Below are positions 33,993 to 46,000 of a stretch of DNA of 64,000 nucleotides, one piece after another. How positions within the stretch are numbered: position 1 is the first letter of the stretch; each line of letters starts with the position of its first letter. The translations under genes were made by a program, and so were the position numbers. The stretch comes from Sphingopyxis sp. H053 (GTDB lineage: Bacteria > Pseudomonadota > Alphaproteobacteria > Sphingomonadales > Sphingomonadaceae), in contig NZ_LNRU01000007.1 in NCBI RefSeq assembly GCF_001468225.1, forward strand, positions 1 to 64,000, written 5' to 3'. The notes beneath the pieces are model-generated. The model was given only the letters and a program-made list of their open reading frames with translations, was not told the origin of the DNA and did not search any database.

Positions 33993-34014
33993 GCGCATCA
34001 GGATTGGATTTCGA

Positions 34015-35112
34015 ATGACCGACCGACCCATCGACACCCAGAGGCGCGCGTTCCTCGGCGCATCCGCGCTCCTATTCTCGGGCGCAATGTCAGGAGCGAC
34101 CGCAATGGCCAGTGCCACCCCTTCGACCGCCAACACCAACCGGAACCCGCTGGGACTCGTCTATCGCGGCGCGATCACGCAGAACGTGGCGGGTAAGGTC
34201 AATATCCACCCGGTCCAATACAGGCTGAACGGTCTCGACATCGTCGCGAACGTCTACACGCCGGCAAACTATGATCCGGCAAAGGCTTATCCTGCCATCA
34301 TTCTCGCGCATCCGAACGGCGGGGTGAAGGAACAGGTCGCGGGTCTGTATGCGCAGCGTCTCGCCGAACAGGGCTATGTCGCGATCACCGCGGATGCCGC
34401 TTACCAGGGCGGAAGTGGTGGCCAGCCGCGGAGCGTCGACAAGCCCCAATACCGCATCGAGGACATCCACGGCATGGCGGATTTCATCACGCATTACCCG
34501 GGCGTCGATGCCGCGCGGCTGGGCCTGTTCGGCATTTGCGGTGGCGGCGGATACTCGCTGTCCGCGGCAAAAACCGACAAGCGCTTCAAATCGGTCGCGA
34601 CGCTGAGCATGTTCAACTCTGGCCGGGTGCGCCGCAACGGCTTTGCGGACTCGCAGCTCGATACGACCCAGGAGCGGTTGCGGCGGGCTTCGGCCGCGCG
34701 TGCCCAGGAGATGGCGGGGGGAGAAATCCTTTATGCCGGCGATGCCGACATGACCGACGCACAGATCGCGGCGCTGCCGTTCGAAATGTACCGACAGGGT
34801 TACGAATATTACTGGCGGACCCACGTGCACCCGAATTCGACCTTCAAATATACGATGAGCGGCCTGCTCGACCTGATGCGCTGGGATGCCACCGATCAGA
34901 TCGACCTGATCGACCAGCCGTTGCTGATGATTGCGGGCAGCAAGGCCGACAGCCTCTACATGACCGAGGAGGCCTTCTCGAAGGCCAGAGGGGCGAGCGA
35001 CAAGGCGTTGTTCACGATCGAAGGCGCCACGCACATCGAGACCTATTGGGTTCCCGAATATGTCGACGCCGCGATGGGCAAGCTGTCGTCATTCTTCGCG
35101 CGGACGCTGTAG
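34015..35112 (+). CDS. Tat-exported alpha/beta hydrolase, dienelactone-hydrolase-like with Cys nucleophile
   Basis: Enzyme of 365 residues with a twin-arginine leader (TQRRAFLGASALLFSG). The fold shows AIILAHPNGGVKEQ and a nucleophile elbow GLFGICGGGGYSL, i.e. G-x-C-x-G, so the nucleophile is Cys as in dienelactone hydrolases rather than Ser. The acid is probably in MIAGSKADSL and the base in EGATHIETYW. It starts 22 bases after the previous gene. Similar to YcjY/DLH-type proteins found next to LysR regulators; the true substrate is unknown. Confidence 0.83.
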   Translation: MTDRPIDTQRRAFLGASALLFSGAMSGATAMASATPSTANTNRNPLGLVYRGAITQNVAGKVNIHPVQYRLNGLDIVANVYTPANYDPAKAYPAIILAHPNGGVKEQVAGLYAQRLAEQGYVAITADAAYQGGSGGQPRSVDKPQYRIEDIHGMADFITHYPGVDAARLGLFGICGGGGYSLSAAKTDKRFKSVATLSMFNSGRVRRNGFADSQLDTTQERLRRASAARAQEMAGGEILYAGDADMTDAQIAALPFEMYRQGYEYYWRTHVHPNSTFKYTMSGLLDLMRWDATDQIDLIDQPLLMIAGSKADSLYMTEEAFSKARGASDKALFTIEGATHIETYWVPEYVDAAMGKLSSFFARTL

Positions 35113-35160
35113 GCCGGCAGTCCGCCGGTCTGCCTCGCCCGCCACTCCAAGGAATTGATC

Positions 35161-36015
35161 ATGAACATCGTTAAAATCGCATCGTTGGCGGGGCTATTGC
35201 TCGGCATGGCTATCGTTCCCGCTCAGGCGCAGTCACAGGAGGCTTCTTCGATGGAAACCGGACAATCGCGTGCCCAGCAGCTCATGGGTGACATCGCGCC
35301 CAAGCTCGCCGAACTCACCGACGATGTCCTCTTCGGCGATGTGTGGGAGCGGTCCGGCCTGGCGAAGCGCGACCGCAGCCTGATCACCGTCGCGGCGCTG
35401 ATCGCGCTCAACCGCCCCGAACAGCTTCGTTCGCATATGCGGCTCGCGCGCCAGAACGGGGTCGCCGAAGCGGAACTGGTCGAGACGATCACGCAGCTTG
35501 CCTTCTATTCGGGCTGGCCCAACGCAATCGCCGCGGTTGGCGTCGCACGCGAGGTCTTCGCCGAGAATGATGCGCAGAAAGGAAAGCCCCCGTCAGCCAC
35601 GAATGACGCCGTCGTCGTGACCAAGGCTGGCTCGCAGCCGTCGGTAGCCGGCGCCGCCGCCAATTTTACCGGCGCCGTCCGGGTCGACATGCGCTTCCAG
35701 CGCCCGCTTCCCGCGCGCACCGGCGGCGGCATCGTGACCTTCGAGCCGGGAGCCCGGACCGCCTGGCACAGTCACCCGCTCGGTCAAACGCTGATTGTGA
35801 CCGAGGGCCGCGGGCTGGTCCAGCATTGGGGCGGCCCCGTGCAGCCGATCGGCATTGGCGACCTCGTCTGGATCCCGCCGGGCGTCAAGCATTGGCATGG
35901 TGCAAGCGCAACTGACAGCATGGTTCATGTGGCGATCGCCGAGGCACAGGACGGGCAATCGGTGACGTGGATGGAACAGGTGGACAATGCGCAATATCGA
36001 GGGTCGGATCGCTGA
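35161..36015 (+). CDS. Exported carboxymuconolactone decarboxylase-cupin fusion
   Basis: Protein of 284 residues with a signal peptide ([16 protein letters not shown]). Residues about 40-140 form a carboxymuconolactone-decarboxylase-like helical domain ([25 protein letters not shown]; no CxxC pair of AhpD), and 160-270 a single cupin with metal-ligand pattern [16 protein letters not shown] and PPGVKHWHG. Such fusions are common beside aldo-keto reductase or hydrolase clusters under LysR control; the reaction in the periplasm is not known. ATG 35161 follows AAGGAA. Last gene of the unit, 48 bases after the second hydrolase. Confidence 0.85.
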   Translation: MNIVKIASLAGLLLGMAIVPAQAQSQEASSMETGQSRAQQLMGDIAPKLAELTDDVLFGDVWERSGLAKRDRSLITVAALIALNRPEQLRSHMRLARQNGVAEAELVETITQLAFYSGWPNAIAAVGVAREVFAENDAQKGKPPSATNDAVVVTKAGSQPSVAGAAANFTGAVRVDMRFQRPLPARTGGGIVTFEPGARTAWHSHPLGQTLIVTEGRGLVQHWGGPVQPIGIGDLVWIPPGVKHWHGASATDSMVHVAIAEAQDGQSVTWMEQVDNAQYRGSDR

Positions 36016-36061
36016 TCCGTCCGCCAGATTGACTTGCGCGCGTCGAGCAGCTGCCCGGCGC

Positions 36062-36556
36062 TCAGCCCGCCGAGAAGTTCAGCGACACGAGGGCAAAGAC
36101 GAAGAGAAGAGCCACGGCCGTGAACAAAGCGGTCAGCGCCGTGAACAGGATCGCGCTCGACGGCCGCCGCGCATAAAGTTCTTTGGCATCGCTCGCGCTC
36201 GCCGCATCGGCCATATCGTCCGCTTCCTCGTCGGGGGCTGCTTTGAGCAGCGCCGCGCTGATCGCGCTCGCGGGGACGGGCGTCAGAAACTCACAGCCGA
36301 AGAGCCTGCCGTCGTGGCGAACGACGCGCGCGGGGGCGGCGCCGAGTTCCGGCAAGACCAGCAGGAAGGTTTCGCCGATGGAAAAGCCCGCTCCGGTTTC
36401 GATCAGCAGGCCGGTCCGCGACAGGTTGCGGATGATCACCGCGGATTCGGCCGTGGCCGTGCGCGCCGCGACATCGAGCCGGAGCGTGCGGCGGCTCGTT
36501 CGCCTGCGATCGGTCGTTTCGATGGGGTTCGCGATATGCGCCAGCAAGGATCTCAC
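36062..36556 (-). CDS. PilZ-domain protein with C-terminal membrane anchor
   Basis: Probable c-di-GMP-binding protein of 164 residues. The PilZ domain (about 12-95) keeps both ligand motifs: the arginine cluster DRRRTSRRTLR and the N-x-S-x-x-G motif in IRNLSRTGLLIE. After an acidic, Ala-rich linker a hydrophobic helix (about 135-160, ILFTALTALFTAVALLFVFAL) anchors it in the membrane, which is not usual for small PilZ proteins. The GTG at 36556 is preferred because AAGGAG (36568-36563 on the minus strand) lies six bases upstream; an in-frame TTG at 36592 lacks such a site. It is divergent from the giant adhesin gene. Confidence 0.8.
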   Translation of the reverse strand: MRSLLAHIANPIETTDRRRTSRRTLRLDVAARTATAESAVIIRNLSRTGLLIETGAGFSIGETFLLVLPELGAAPARVVRHDGRLFGCEFLTPVPASAISAALLKAAPDEEADDMADAASASDAKELYARRPSSAILFTALTALFTAVALLFVFALVSLNFSAG

Positions 36557-37048
36557 CAACGTCTCCTTTGGTGATCCCTTATCGCCCGGCAACCCTTAAT
36601 ATTGCATTTTCGCCGCGGTTCTCGGGTGCGCCAGTCGAGCGCAACTGGCCTCGCTAAGATCGGGTCGGACCCACTTAACGCCGCGCGGAGCGCGGGGGCG
36701 ATTCGCCGCCTCGACGGCGCCTTGGATGCGACGAGCCGTGTTAATTTGTGGTTCTAATTGGGACGGCGGCACGCCTTTCGCGGCGGGCGATCCTGAAAAG
36801 GCGGCCGGATTATCGCATTGAATATACGTTGTATTTTATTCTCCAGACCGCGGAAGAATGATCGGCCGTTCAGCCAAAATTAGCGATTGCTAAAAATGTG
36901 TTAACGCGCTTGCGGAGTCCCGGGAATCCATGTTTCCTAATGGGTGGGGAAGGTCCGAGTCGCTCGGACAGTGGGTCGCACTGACATTGGTGGAAATTTT
37001 GCTGTGCCGTTTTTGCGGCAGGGCGAGGTGCGTTCGAGGGAAATTGAC
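36557..37048. promoter_or_regulatory. Long control region between pilZ and the adhesin gene
   Basis: About 490 non-coding bases. The part at 36820-36905 is distinctly AT-rich compared with its surroundings and probably holds the adhesin promoter; individual -35/-10 boxes cannot be chosen with confidence. An inverted repeat GTCCGAG-TCG-CTCGGAC lies at 36953-36969 in the likely leader. A ribosome site GAGGGA (37036-37041) sits seven bases before the chosen ATG at 37049. Confidence 0.5.
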
Positions 37049-40000
37049 ATGGATGCTTTCGACAATCCGGCGCGGAATGGAATCACCGGTCCCGCGCGCG
37101 ACGGCGCATCGAACGAGCAGTCGAGCCGGGCCGCACCGGGCGGCGAGTTTCTTGCCGCCGCGGCGAACGTGACCGCCGCCGCGTCGATCATACCGCTGGC
37201 GATCCAGGCCATCCTCGTTCCCGACGCAAGCGGCCGCGTCGTCCTGCCCGCGGGCGCATCGATCGACGATATCACGATTTCGGGAACCGACCTGGTCATC
37301 ACCCTGCCGAACGGTCAGGTGTTCATCATTCCCGGCGGTGCGGTCGATGTTCCGTCGATCGTCGTCGATGGCGATACGGTGCCGGCGAGCACGGTGGCGC
37401 AGCTGCTGGAGAATCTGGGCGAGCTGAACCCCGAAGCCGGCGTCCGCAGCTCGGGCGGCAATTTCGCCGATCCCGAAGGCCCGATCCAGGATGCTTATGC
37501 GCTCGGCGACCTGCTGCCTTACACGCAGCTTGCGTTTCCGCAGCCCGAAGACCGCGAACTGCTGCCGGCCGTTTCCGACGAGGAACCGACGATTCTGATC
37601 GTCACGCCCGATCAGCCCGCGGGGCTGACCGCCGCAACCGCCAGCGTCAACGAAGCCGGGCTTCCCGCGCGCGGCAACGAGCCCGCGGGCAGCAACAGCG
37701 CCGCGAACAGCGAAACCACGACGGGTTCGATCGTCTATGACGCCGGCGACGGTCTCGACACGATCACGATCAACGGCATCGCCATTACGGCGGTCGGCCA
37801 GGTCATCACGACGCCGCTTGGCCAGCTGACGATCACCAGCCTGACGCCGGGCAATGTCGGCTACAGCTACACGCTCACCGACAATACCAATGCGAACGCC
37901 AATCTGACCGACCCGCTCACCGTCGTCGTCACCGACAATGACGGCGACACCGCGACCGCGACGCTGACCGTCTCGGTCGTTGACGACGTGCCGACCGCGC
38001 GGGGCGACACCGACCGGGTCGCCGCAGGCAGCTTTGCGCCCGAGACGGGCAATGTCCTGACCGGAACGGGCACGACCAGCGGGGCGGCAGGGGCCGACAC
38101 GCCGGGCGCCGACGGCGCGAGCCTGACGGGGATCCGCGCTGCGAGCGGCGAAGGCGGATTTTCGGCGCCGGGCACGGTGCAGGGCCAGTATGGCACGCTG
38201 ACGATCAATGCCCAAGGCGGCTACACCTATGTCCGGAATCCGGGCACCGCCGGCGGCGTCAACGACGTCTTCAGCTATCAGATTACCGACGGTGACGGCG
38301 ATACGTCGACGGCGACCCTTACCATCAGTATCGCCGACGCGCCGACCGTCATCACCTTCGTCCCGGGCGATGGCGAGGGTGATGGCGGGACGGTCGTTTA
38401 TGAGGCCGACCTCGGCCCGCGCGAAGGTGAGGCGCCGGGTTCGGCCTTTGCCGGCAGCGACGCCTCGACCAGCGGCACAATCACTTTCACCGCGGTCGAC
38501 GGCGTCGGCAGCGTGTCGATCGGCGGCATAACCGTGACCCCCGGTTCGCTGCCGCAGACGATTTCCAGCGACGCGACCGGGACGCTTGTCGTCACCGGCT
38601 ATAGTTTCAACGCCGCGACGGGCGAGGGCTCGATCACCTATGCCTATACGCTGATCGACAACACGCTCGACGGCGATGGCACGACGGTGAGCTTCGCCCT
38701 CGTCATCACTGACGCCGACGGCGACACCGCGACGGACACGCTCGACATCGATATCGTCGACGACACGCCGACCGCGCGCGCCGACAGCGACAGCGTGACC
38801 GAGGACGGCCCGACGGTCGCCGACGGCAACGTGCTGACCGGCAGCGGCGGCGAAGATTCCAATGGCACCGACGGCGTCGCCGACGTGCAGGGCGCCGACG
38901 GCGCGGCCGTGACCGCGGTCGCGGGCGGCGCGGTGGGCGAACCGCTCGCCGGCGCTTACGGTGCGCTGACGCTGAACAGCGACGGCAGCTACAGCTACGC
39001 CCTCAACAATGCGGCACAGGCGGTGCAGGGCCTCGCGGCCGGGCAGACGCTGACCGAGACCTTCACCTATACGATCACCGACGGCGACGGCGACACGTCG
39101 ACGACGACGCTGACGATCATAATCAATGGCGCCGACGACGGCGTCACGATCAATGGCATCAATACCGAAGGCGGCGATCTGACTGTCGATGAGGATGATC
39201 TGGCCGACGGATCGTCGCCCGACGCCGCGGCGCTCACGCAGGCCGGCAGCCTCTCGATCTCGACCCCCGACGGGCTGGGCAATGTGACGATCGGCGGGAC
39301 GCAGGTCGTGACGAACGGCGTCTTCACGCCGGGCACCGCGACGAGTCCGCTTGGGCTGATCAACATCACCGGCTTCACCCCGGTCACGGGCGCCGACGGG
39401 TCGGTGATCGGCGGCACCTTCACCTATAATTATGTGCTGGGCGACAACACGTTGACGCATGGCGCGCAGGGCGAGGACAATGTCATCGACAGCTTTGCGG
39501 TGGTCGTCACCGACAGCGACGGATCGACCGGCACCGACAGCATCGACGTGCGCATCATCGACGATGTTCCGACCGCGCGCGACGATGTCGACAGCGTGAC
39601 CGAGGATAGCGGAAACGGCGACAATCCGCCGGCTGCCGATGGCAATGTTCTGACGGGCTTGGGTGGCGGCGACGCCAACGCGACCGACGGGGTCGCCGAC
39701 ACTCAAGGCGCCGATGGCGCGACGGTCACGGCCGTCGCGGGCGGCGCGCTGGGCGAGGCCTTTGCCGGCGCCTATGGCTCGCTGACGCTGAACGCCGACG
39801 GCAGCTATCGCTATGTGCTGAACAACCAGGCGCAGCCGGTGCAGGGCCTTTCGGCCGGCGAAACGCTGACCGAGACCTTCACCTACACGATCACCGACGG
39901 CGACGGCGACACCGCGGCCGCGACGCTGACAATCACGATCAACGGCGCCGACGATGGCGTCACGATCAATGGCCTGAACGCCGAAGGCGCCGAGGTTGTC

Positions 40001-43000
40001 GTCAACGAGGACGACCTGTCCGACGGTTCGTCGCCCGATGCGGCGGCGCTGACGCAGACGGACAATTTCACCGTTTCGACCCCCGACGGGCTCGGCAATG
40101 TAACGATCGGCGGCACGCAGGTCGTGACGAACGGCGTGTTCACCGCGGGCACCGTGACGAGCCCGCTGGGGACCGTCAACATCACGGGCTTCACGCCGGT
40201 GATCGGCGCCGATGGCTCGGTGATCGGCGGGACCTTCACCTATAATTATGTCCTTTCGGACAACACGCTGACGCACAGCAGCCAGGGCGAGGACTTCGTC
40301 GGCGACAGTTTCGCCGTTGTCGTGACCGACAGCGACGGATCGACCGCCAACGCCAGCCTCGACGTCCGGATCATCGACGATGTCCCGACCGCGGCGGACG
40401 ATGGTACGACGCAGGCGGTCGAAAATGCGCCGGTCACGATCGACGTGCTCGCCAACGATGTGCGCGGCGCCGACGGCGTCCAGCCTTCGGCGGTCCAGCT
40501 CGTCGCGGGTTCGCTCACCGGCACCGGCACGCTCGTCAACAACGGTGATGGCAGCTTCACCTACACGCCCGGTGCGCAGGAAACAGGCAGCGTCAGCTTC
40601 CAGTACCGGATCACCGACGGCGACGGCGACACCGACGTCGCCACCGCGACGATCACGCTCGTCGCCGATTCGGCGCCGCAGATCGGCAAGACCGCCGATG
40701 TCACCGTCGACGAGGATGGCCTCGTGGGCGCCAATGCCGACAACGGCCTGTCCGGTGAAGTCACCTCGACCGGCAGCGCCAGCGCCAACGGCACGATTAC
40801 CGTCGATTTCGGCAGCGACGTGCCGGCGACGCTCGCGGGCTCGCTCGTCCTCAACGACAGCGCCGCGCTCGACACGCATCTGACCGTTGGCGGCGTGCCG
40901 GTGACCTTCGACAAGGTCGGCAACGATCTTGTCGGTTCGGTCGGCGGCAATGAGGTGATCCGCATCAGCCTGACCACCCCGGCCGCGGGCCCCGGCGCGA
41001 CGCAGGTCACCTATGGCTATACGGTCACCCTGTCGCAGGCGATCGACCAGGCGGTTCCGGGCAGCGAGGATAGCGATTTCCTTGCGGGGATCGGCTTCAC
41101 CGTCACCGACAATGACGGCACCACCGCGTCGGGCGCGTTCGGCGTCACGATCGTCGACGACCTGCCGACGCTGAGCCTTTCGGATACGCCGACGACCGTC
41201 GTCGAAGGCGCGACCGCGACCGGCACCTGGACGCTCGACCGCGGCGCCGACGGCGTTTCGTCGGTCAATGTCAGCTTCGGCAGCGGCAGCGCGACGCTGT
41301 CGCTTGCCCCCGGAAGCAGTGTGTCGATCACCCAGCCGACGGGCGCGCTGACGGTCAACGCCAACGGCACCTTCAGCTTTGCCGCTGCGGGCAACCAGAA
41401 CAACGCCACGAATCCGTCCGCCAGCTTCACCCTGTCGGCGGTCGACCGCGACGGCGATCCGACGTCGGACAGCCTGACGATCGCGATCACCGACGGCGCG
41501 AACCCGAAGAACGCCTCCCCGATCACGCTCACGGTCGACGAAGCCGCGATCAATGCGATCGGCAGCAACCCGGCGAGCCCCGCCGAAATGACCAGCGGCG
41601 ACCTCATTTTCTCCGCGGGCTCGGACACACTTTCGGGCTTCGCCTTCACCGGCGTCGCCGGGCTTGTCGCCAATCTCGACGGGACGGGCATCGATCTTTT
41701 CTGGTCGATGGCGCCCGGAGGGCAGACGATCGTCGGCTCGCTCACGCTGGGTGGTCCGGCCGCGATCACGATCAGCCTGACGGCCCCCGCATCGATCCCG
41801 CCCGGCCTGTCGGGAATCGCCACGGTTACCGTCACGCTTGCCGACAACCTGCCCCACGCGCTGGCGATGGCGGCGCAGACGCAGGCGCTCGGCGCCGTCA
41901 CGGTGCAGGCGACCGATACCGACGGTGACGCTGCAACGGGCGTTGTCACCGTGCAGGTCGCCGACGATGTTCCGGCCGCCAAGCCCGACGCCGACAGCGT
42001 GACCGAGGATGGTCCGCTGACCGCCGACGGAAATGTTCTGACCGGTACGGGTGGCACCGACGGCAATGCGACCGATGGCGCTGCCGATACCCAAGGGGCA
42101 GACGGCGCGACCGTCACGGGCGTGAGCTTCGGTGCAACGGTCGGCGCCGTGGGCGCGGGGCTGGCGGGCGCTTATGGCACGCTGACGCTGAACGCCGACG
42201 GCAGCTATAGCTATGTTCTGAACAATGCGGCGCAGCCGGTGCAGGGCCTTTCGGCCGGTCAGACGCTGACCGAGATCTTTAGCTATACGATCACCGACGG
42301 CGACGGCGATCCGGCGACGACGACGCTGACGATCACGATCAACGGCGCCAACGACGGCGTCACGATCAACGGCCTCGACGCCGCGGGCGCCGAGCTGTTC
42401 GTCGACGAAGACGATCTGCCGGTGCGTCCCGGCGAGCCCGCGGGTTCGGACACGACGCCCGACAGTTTGACCGACAGCGACAGTTTCACCGTGTCGACTC
42501 CCGATGGCATGGGCACGGTGGTGCTGACCAGCTTCAACGGCGTGCCGCTCGGTACCCCGCTGACGCTCGTCGTCGCGAATGGCACCTTCACGCCGCAGTC
42601 GGTTGCGAGCGCCTATGGCACGCTCAATGTCACCGGCTTCACCGCGGTGACCGGCGCCGACGGTTCGGTGATCGGCGGGACGTTCACCTATAGCTACACG
42701 CTGAACGACAATCGCACCGACCATCCGGCAGCGGGCGAGGATAATCGCAACGACAGCGTCGGCGTGACCGTCACCGACATCGACGGGTCGACCGCCAGCG
42801 CGACGATCGACATCCGTATCACCGACGACGTGCCCGCCGCCTCGCCCGAAGCGAACCAGAATGTCGCCGAGGGCGCGACGGTCACCGGCACGCTCGACTT
42901 CGTGCAGGGCGCCGACGGCGCGACTGTCACCCAGATCAACGGCACGGCGCTGGTCTTCGGTGGCGACGGCTTCTCGCAGGCCATCGATATCGGCCACGGC

Positions 43001-46000
43001 ACGATCAAGGTGAAGGCCGACGGCAGCTACAGCTTCACCGCCGATGCATCGGTGACCGGCGCCGGCAGCGCCGCCGCGACCTACACGGTCACCGATGGTG
43101 ACAACGACACCGCGACAGCGTCGATCAGCTTCACGATCACCGACGCCAACGTCCCGACCGCGGGCCAGACGCAGGCTTCGGTCGACGACGATGCGCTCGC
43201 CGGCGGCAATCCCGCCAGCACAACCGGCGACCTGGCCGATCCGAACAGCGACGGCGACAATAATCAGGCGACCTTCAGCGGCCTGCTCAACCTCAATTTC
43301 GGTGGCGACGGCCCGGGTTCGGTGAACTTCGCCGCGATGAACGGCCTGTTCGTCATTGTCGGCCAGGAATCGGTCCAGCTTGGCTGGAACGCGGGCACCA
43401 ACACGCTGACCGGCACCGGTCCGCGCGGCGTGCTGTTCACCGTCGAGGTCACCAACCCCACGACCGGCGCGTACAAGGTGACGCTGGTCGACAATGTCCT
43501 CCACACATCGGGCGGCGACGAGAATGACGCCACGGTGGTGCTGGGCTTCACCGTCAGCGACAGCGACGGATCGACGGCGCCCGGCACGCTCCAGATCAGC
43601 TTCGACGACGATGCGCCGACGGTGGTTGCCAACACCACGCAGCCGGTGCTGACGGTCGATGAATCGGCATTTGGCACCGACGCGCCGTTCAGCTTCGCAT
43701 CGGTCTTTACCCCGACCTTTGGCGCCGATGGCGCCGCGGCGACGAATTCGACGACCTATGCGCTCGGCATCACGGCCGGACCGACGGGTCTTGTCGACAC
43801 GCTGACGACCCAGGCGGTGGTGCTCAGCGTCGTCGGCGGCGTGGTCGAGGGCCGGACCTCGACCTCGAACGAGCTGGTCTTCACGGTCAGCGTCGCGGCG
43901 AACGGCACGGTCACGCTCGACCAGAGTCGCGCGGTGGTCCACACGCCGAACAGCGGACCCGATCAGCCGACGAGCCTGTCGGCCGACAATCTGATCACGC
44001 TGACCGCAACGGTTACCGATGCCGATGGCGACACGGCGACCGCCACCGCCAATATCGGCCAGAATCTGGTATTCGAAGACGATGCGCCGGTGGCGAATGA
44101 CGATATAGCGGGCCTTACCGAAGGCGGCCCGATCTCGGTCACCTTCGACGTCGACACCAACGACACCGACGGCGCCGACGGTTTGGGCAGCCGCACCTTC
44201 ACCAGCCTCACGGGCACCTATGGTACGATCACGCTTAACCCCGACGGCACGCAGACCTATACGCTGACCGCCGCTGGCCAGACCGCGATCAACGCGCTGG
44301 CGCCCGGGGCGACGCTGACCGACATCTTTACCTACACCCTGACCGACAAGGACGGTGACAGCGACCCCGCGACGCTGACGGTCACGCTGACCGGCACCGA
44401 CGACGGCGTGACGATCACCAACCTGGTGCCCGAGGCGCAGGGTGGCGATGTCTCGGTCGATGAAGACGACCTGCCCGCGGGTTCGGATACGGCGAAGGAA
44501 TCGCTCACCCAGACCGGCACCTTCAATATCTCGGCACCCGACGGCGTCGCGAACCTCACGATCCATGGCGTGCAGGTCATCAACAATGGCGTGTTCACGC
44601 CGGCGACGATTCCTACCCCGCTCGGCAATACGCTGAATATCACGGCTTATAATGCGGCAACTGGCGAGATCAGCTATAGCTACACGCTGGCTGCCGCCGA
44701 GGCCCATGCGACGGGCGCCAGCGAGAACAGCCTGTTCGAGAATTTTGTCGTCAGCCTGACCGACGTCGACAATGATACGACCAGCAGCACGCTGTCGGTG
44801 AATATCATCGACGACGTCCCGACCGCGCGGCCCGATGCCGACATCGTCGTCGCCGAAGATGGCCCCGCGGTCGGAGGAAATCTGCTGACCAACGACACGC
44901 GCGGCGCCGATGGCGCGACGGTGACGTCGGTGATGATCGGGGCGACGACCACCGCGATCAATGCCGTCGGCACGACGACGATTACCACGGCGAACGGGGT
45001 CTACACCTTCACTGCGGCCGGCGCATGGACCTTCGATCCGAACCCCGTGAGCAATGCCGCGGCGGCGAATGCGGGCTTCAGCTACACGATCACCGACGGC
45101 GACGGCGATCCGGCGACGTCGACGCAGGCGATCAGCCTGACCGACGGCGCCAATCCGATTGGGGGCGGATCGATCACGCTCGCGCTCGACGACCAGAATC
45201 TGGTCGACGGCTCGACCCCCGCCGGCCCCGATTCGGCGAACGCATCGCTTGTCTTCACGCCCGGCTCGGACGCCATCGCCTCGATCGTCTTCGCGGCCAG
45301 CGTTGCCGGGCTGGGCGGCGGCCTGACCTGGGTGCGCGTCTCCGATACGCAGATCACCGGCTCGGACGGCGCGCGTCTCGTCGTGACGCTCGACCTGGTG
45401 CGCGTGGGCAACAATGCATCGGTCACCGCGACGCTCAACGACAATCATGACAACCACACCGGCATCGATGTCGACGATCTCGCGAACCTCGGCTCGGTCG
45501 GCGTCGTCGCCACCGACAGTGATGGCGATACGGCGACCGGCACCGTCACGGTCACCATCTCGGACGATTTGGCGACCGCGCGTCCCGACACCGATGCGGT
45601 GACCGAGGATGCGGCGAGTCCCGCCACCGGCAATGTCGTGACCGGCGTCGGGACGACCAATGCGCCCGGAAGCGCCGACACGCAGGGCGCCGACGGCGCC
45701 AGCGTGACAGGCGTCATCGCCGGCACGTCCGGGGGCGCGGTGGCGGGCAATGTTGGAACGCCGCTCGCGGGCACCTATGGCTCGCTGACGCTGAACGCCA
45801 ATGGCGGCTACAGCTATGCGCTGAACAACGGTAATGCGACGGTGCAGGCGCTGGGGGTCAACGAGACGCTGACCGAAACCTTTACCTACACCATCACCGA
45901 CGGCGATGGCGATCGGTCGACGACGACGCTGAAAATCACGATCAACGGCTCGAACGACCTGCCGACGATCGGGACGGCGACGACCGCGGTATCGGACGAG

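Noticed and set aside
37625..37639. LapG cleavage site TAAG in the adhesin head
   Set aside because: The sequence reads TAAT (residues 194-197), which does not match the known TAAG-type consensus well enough to call.
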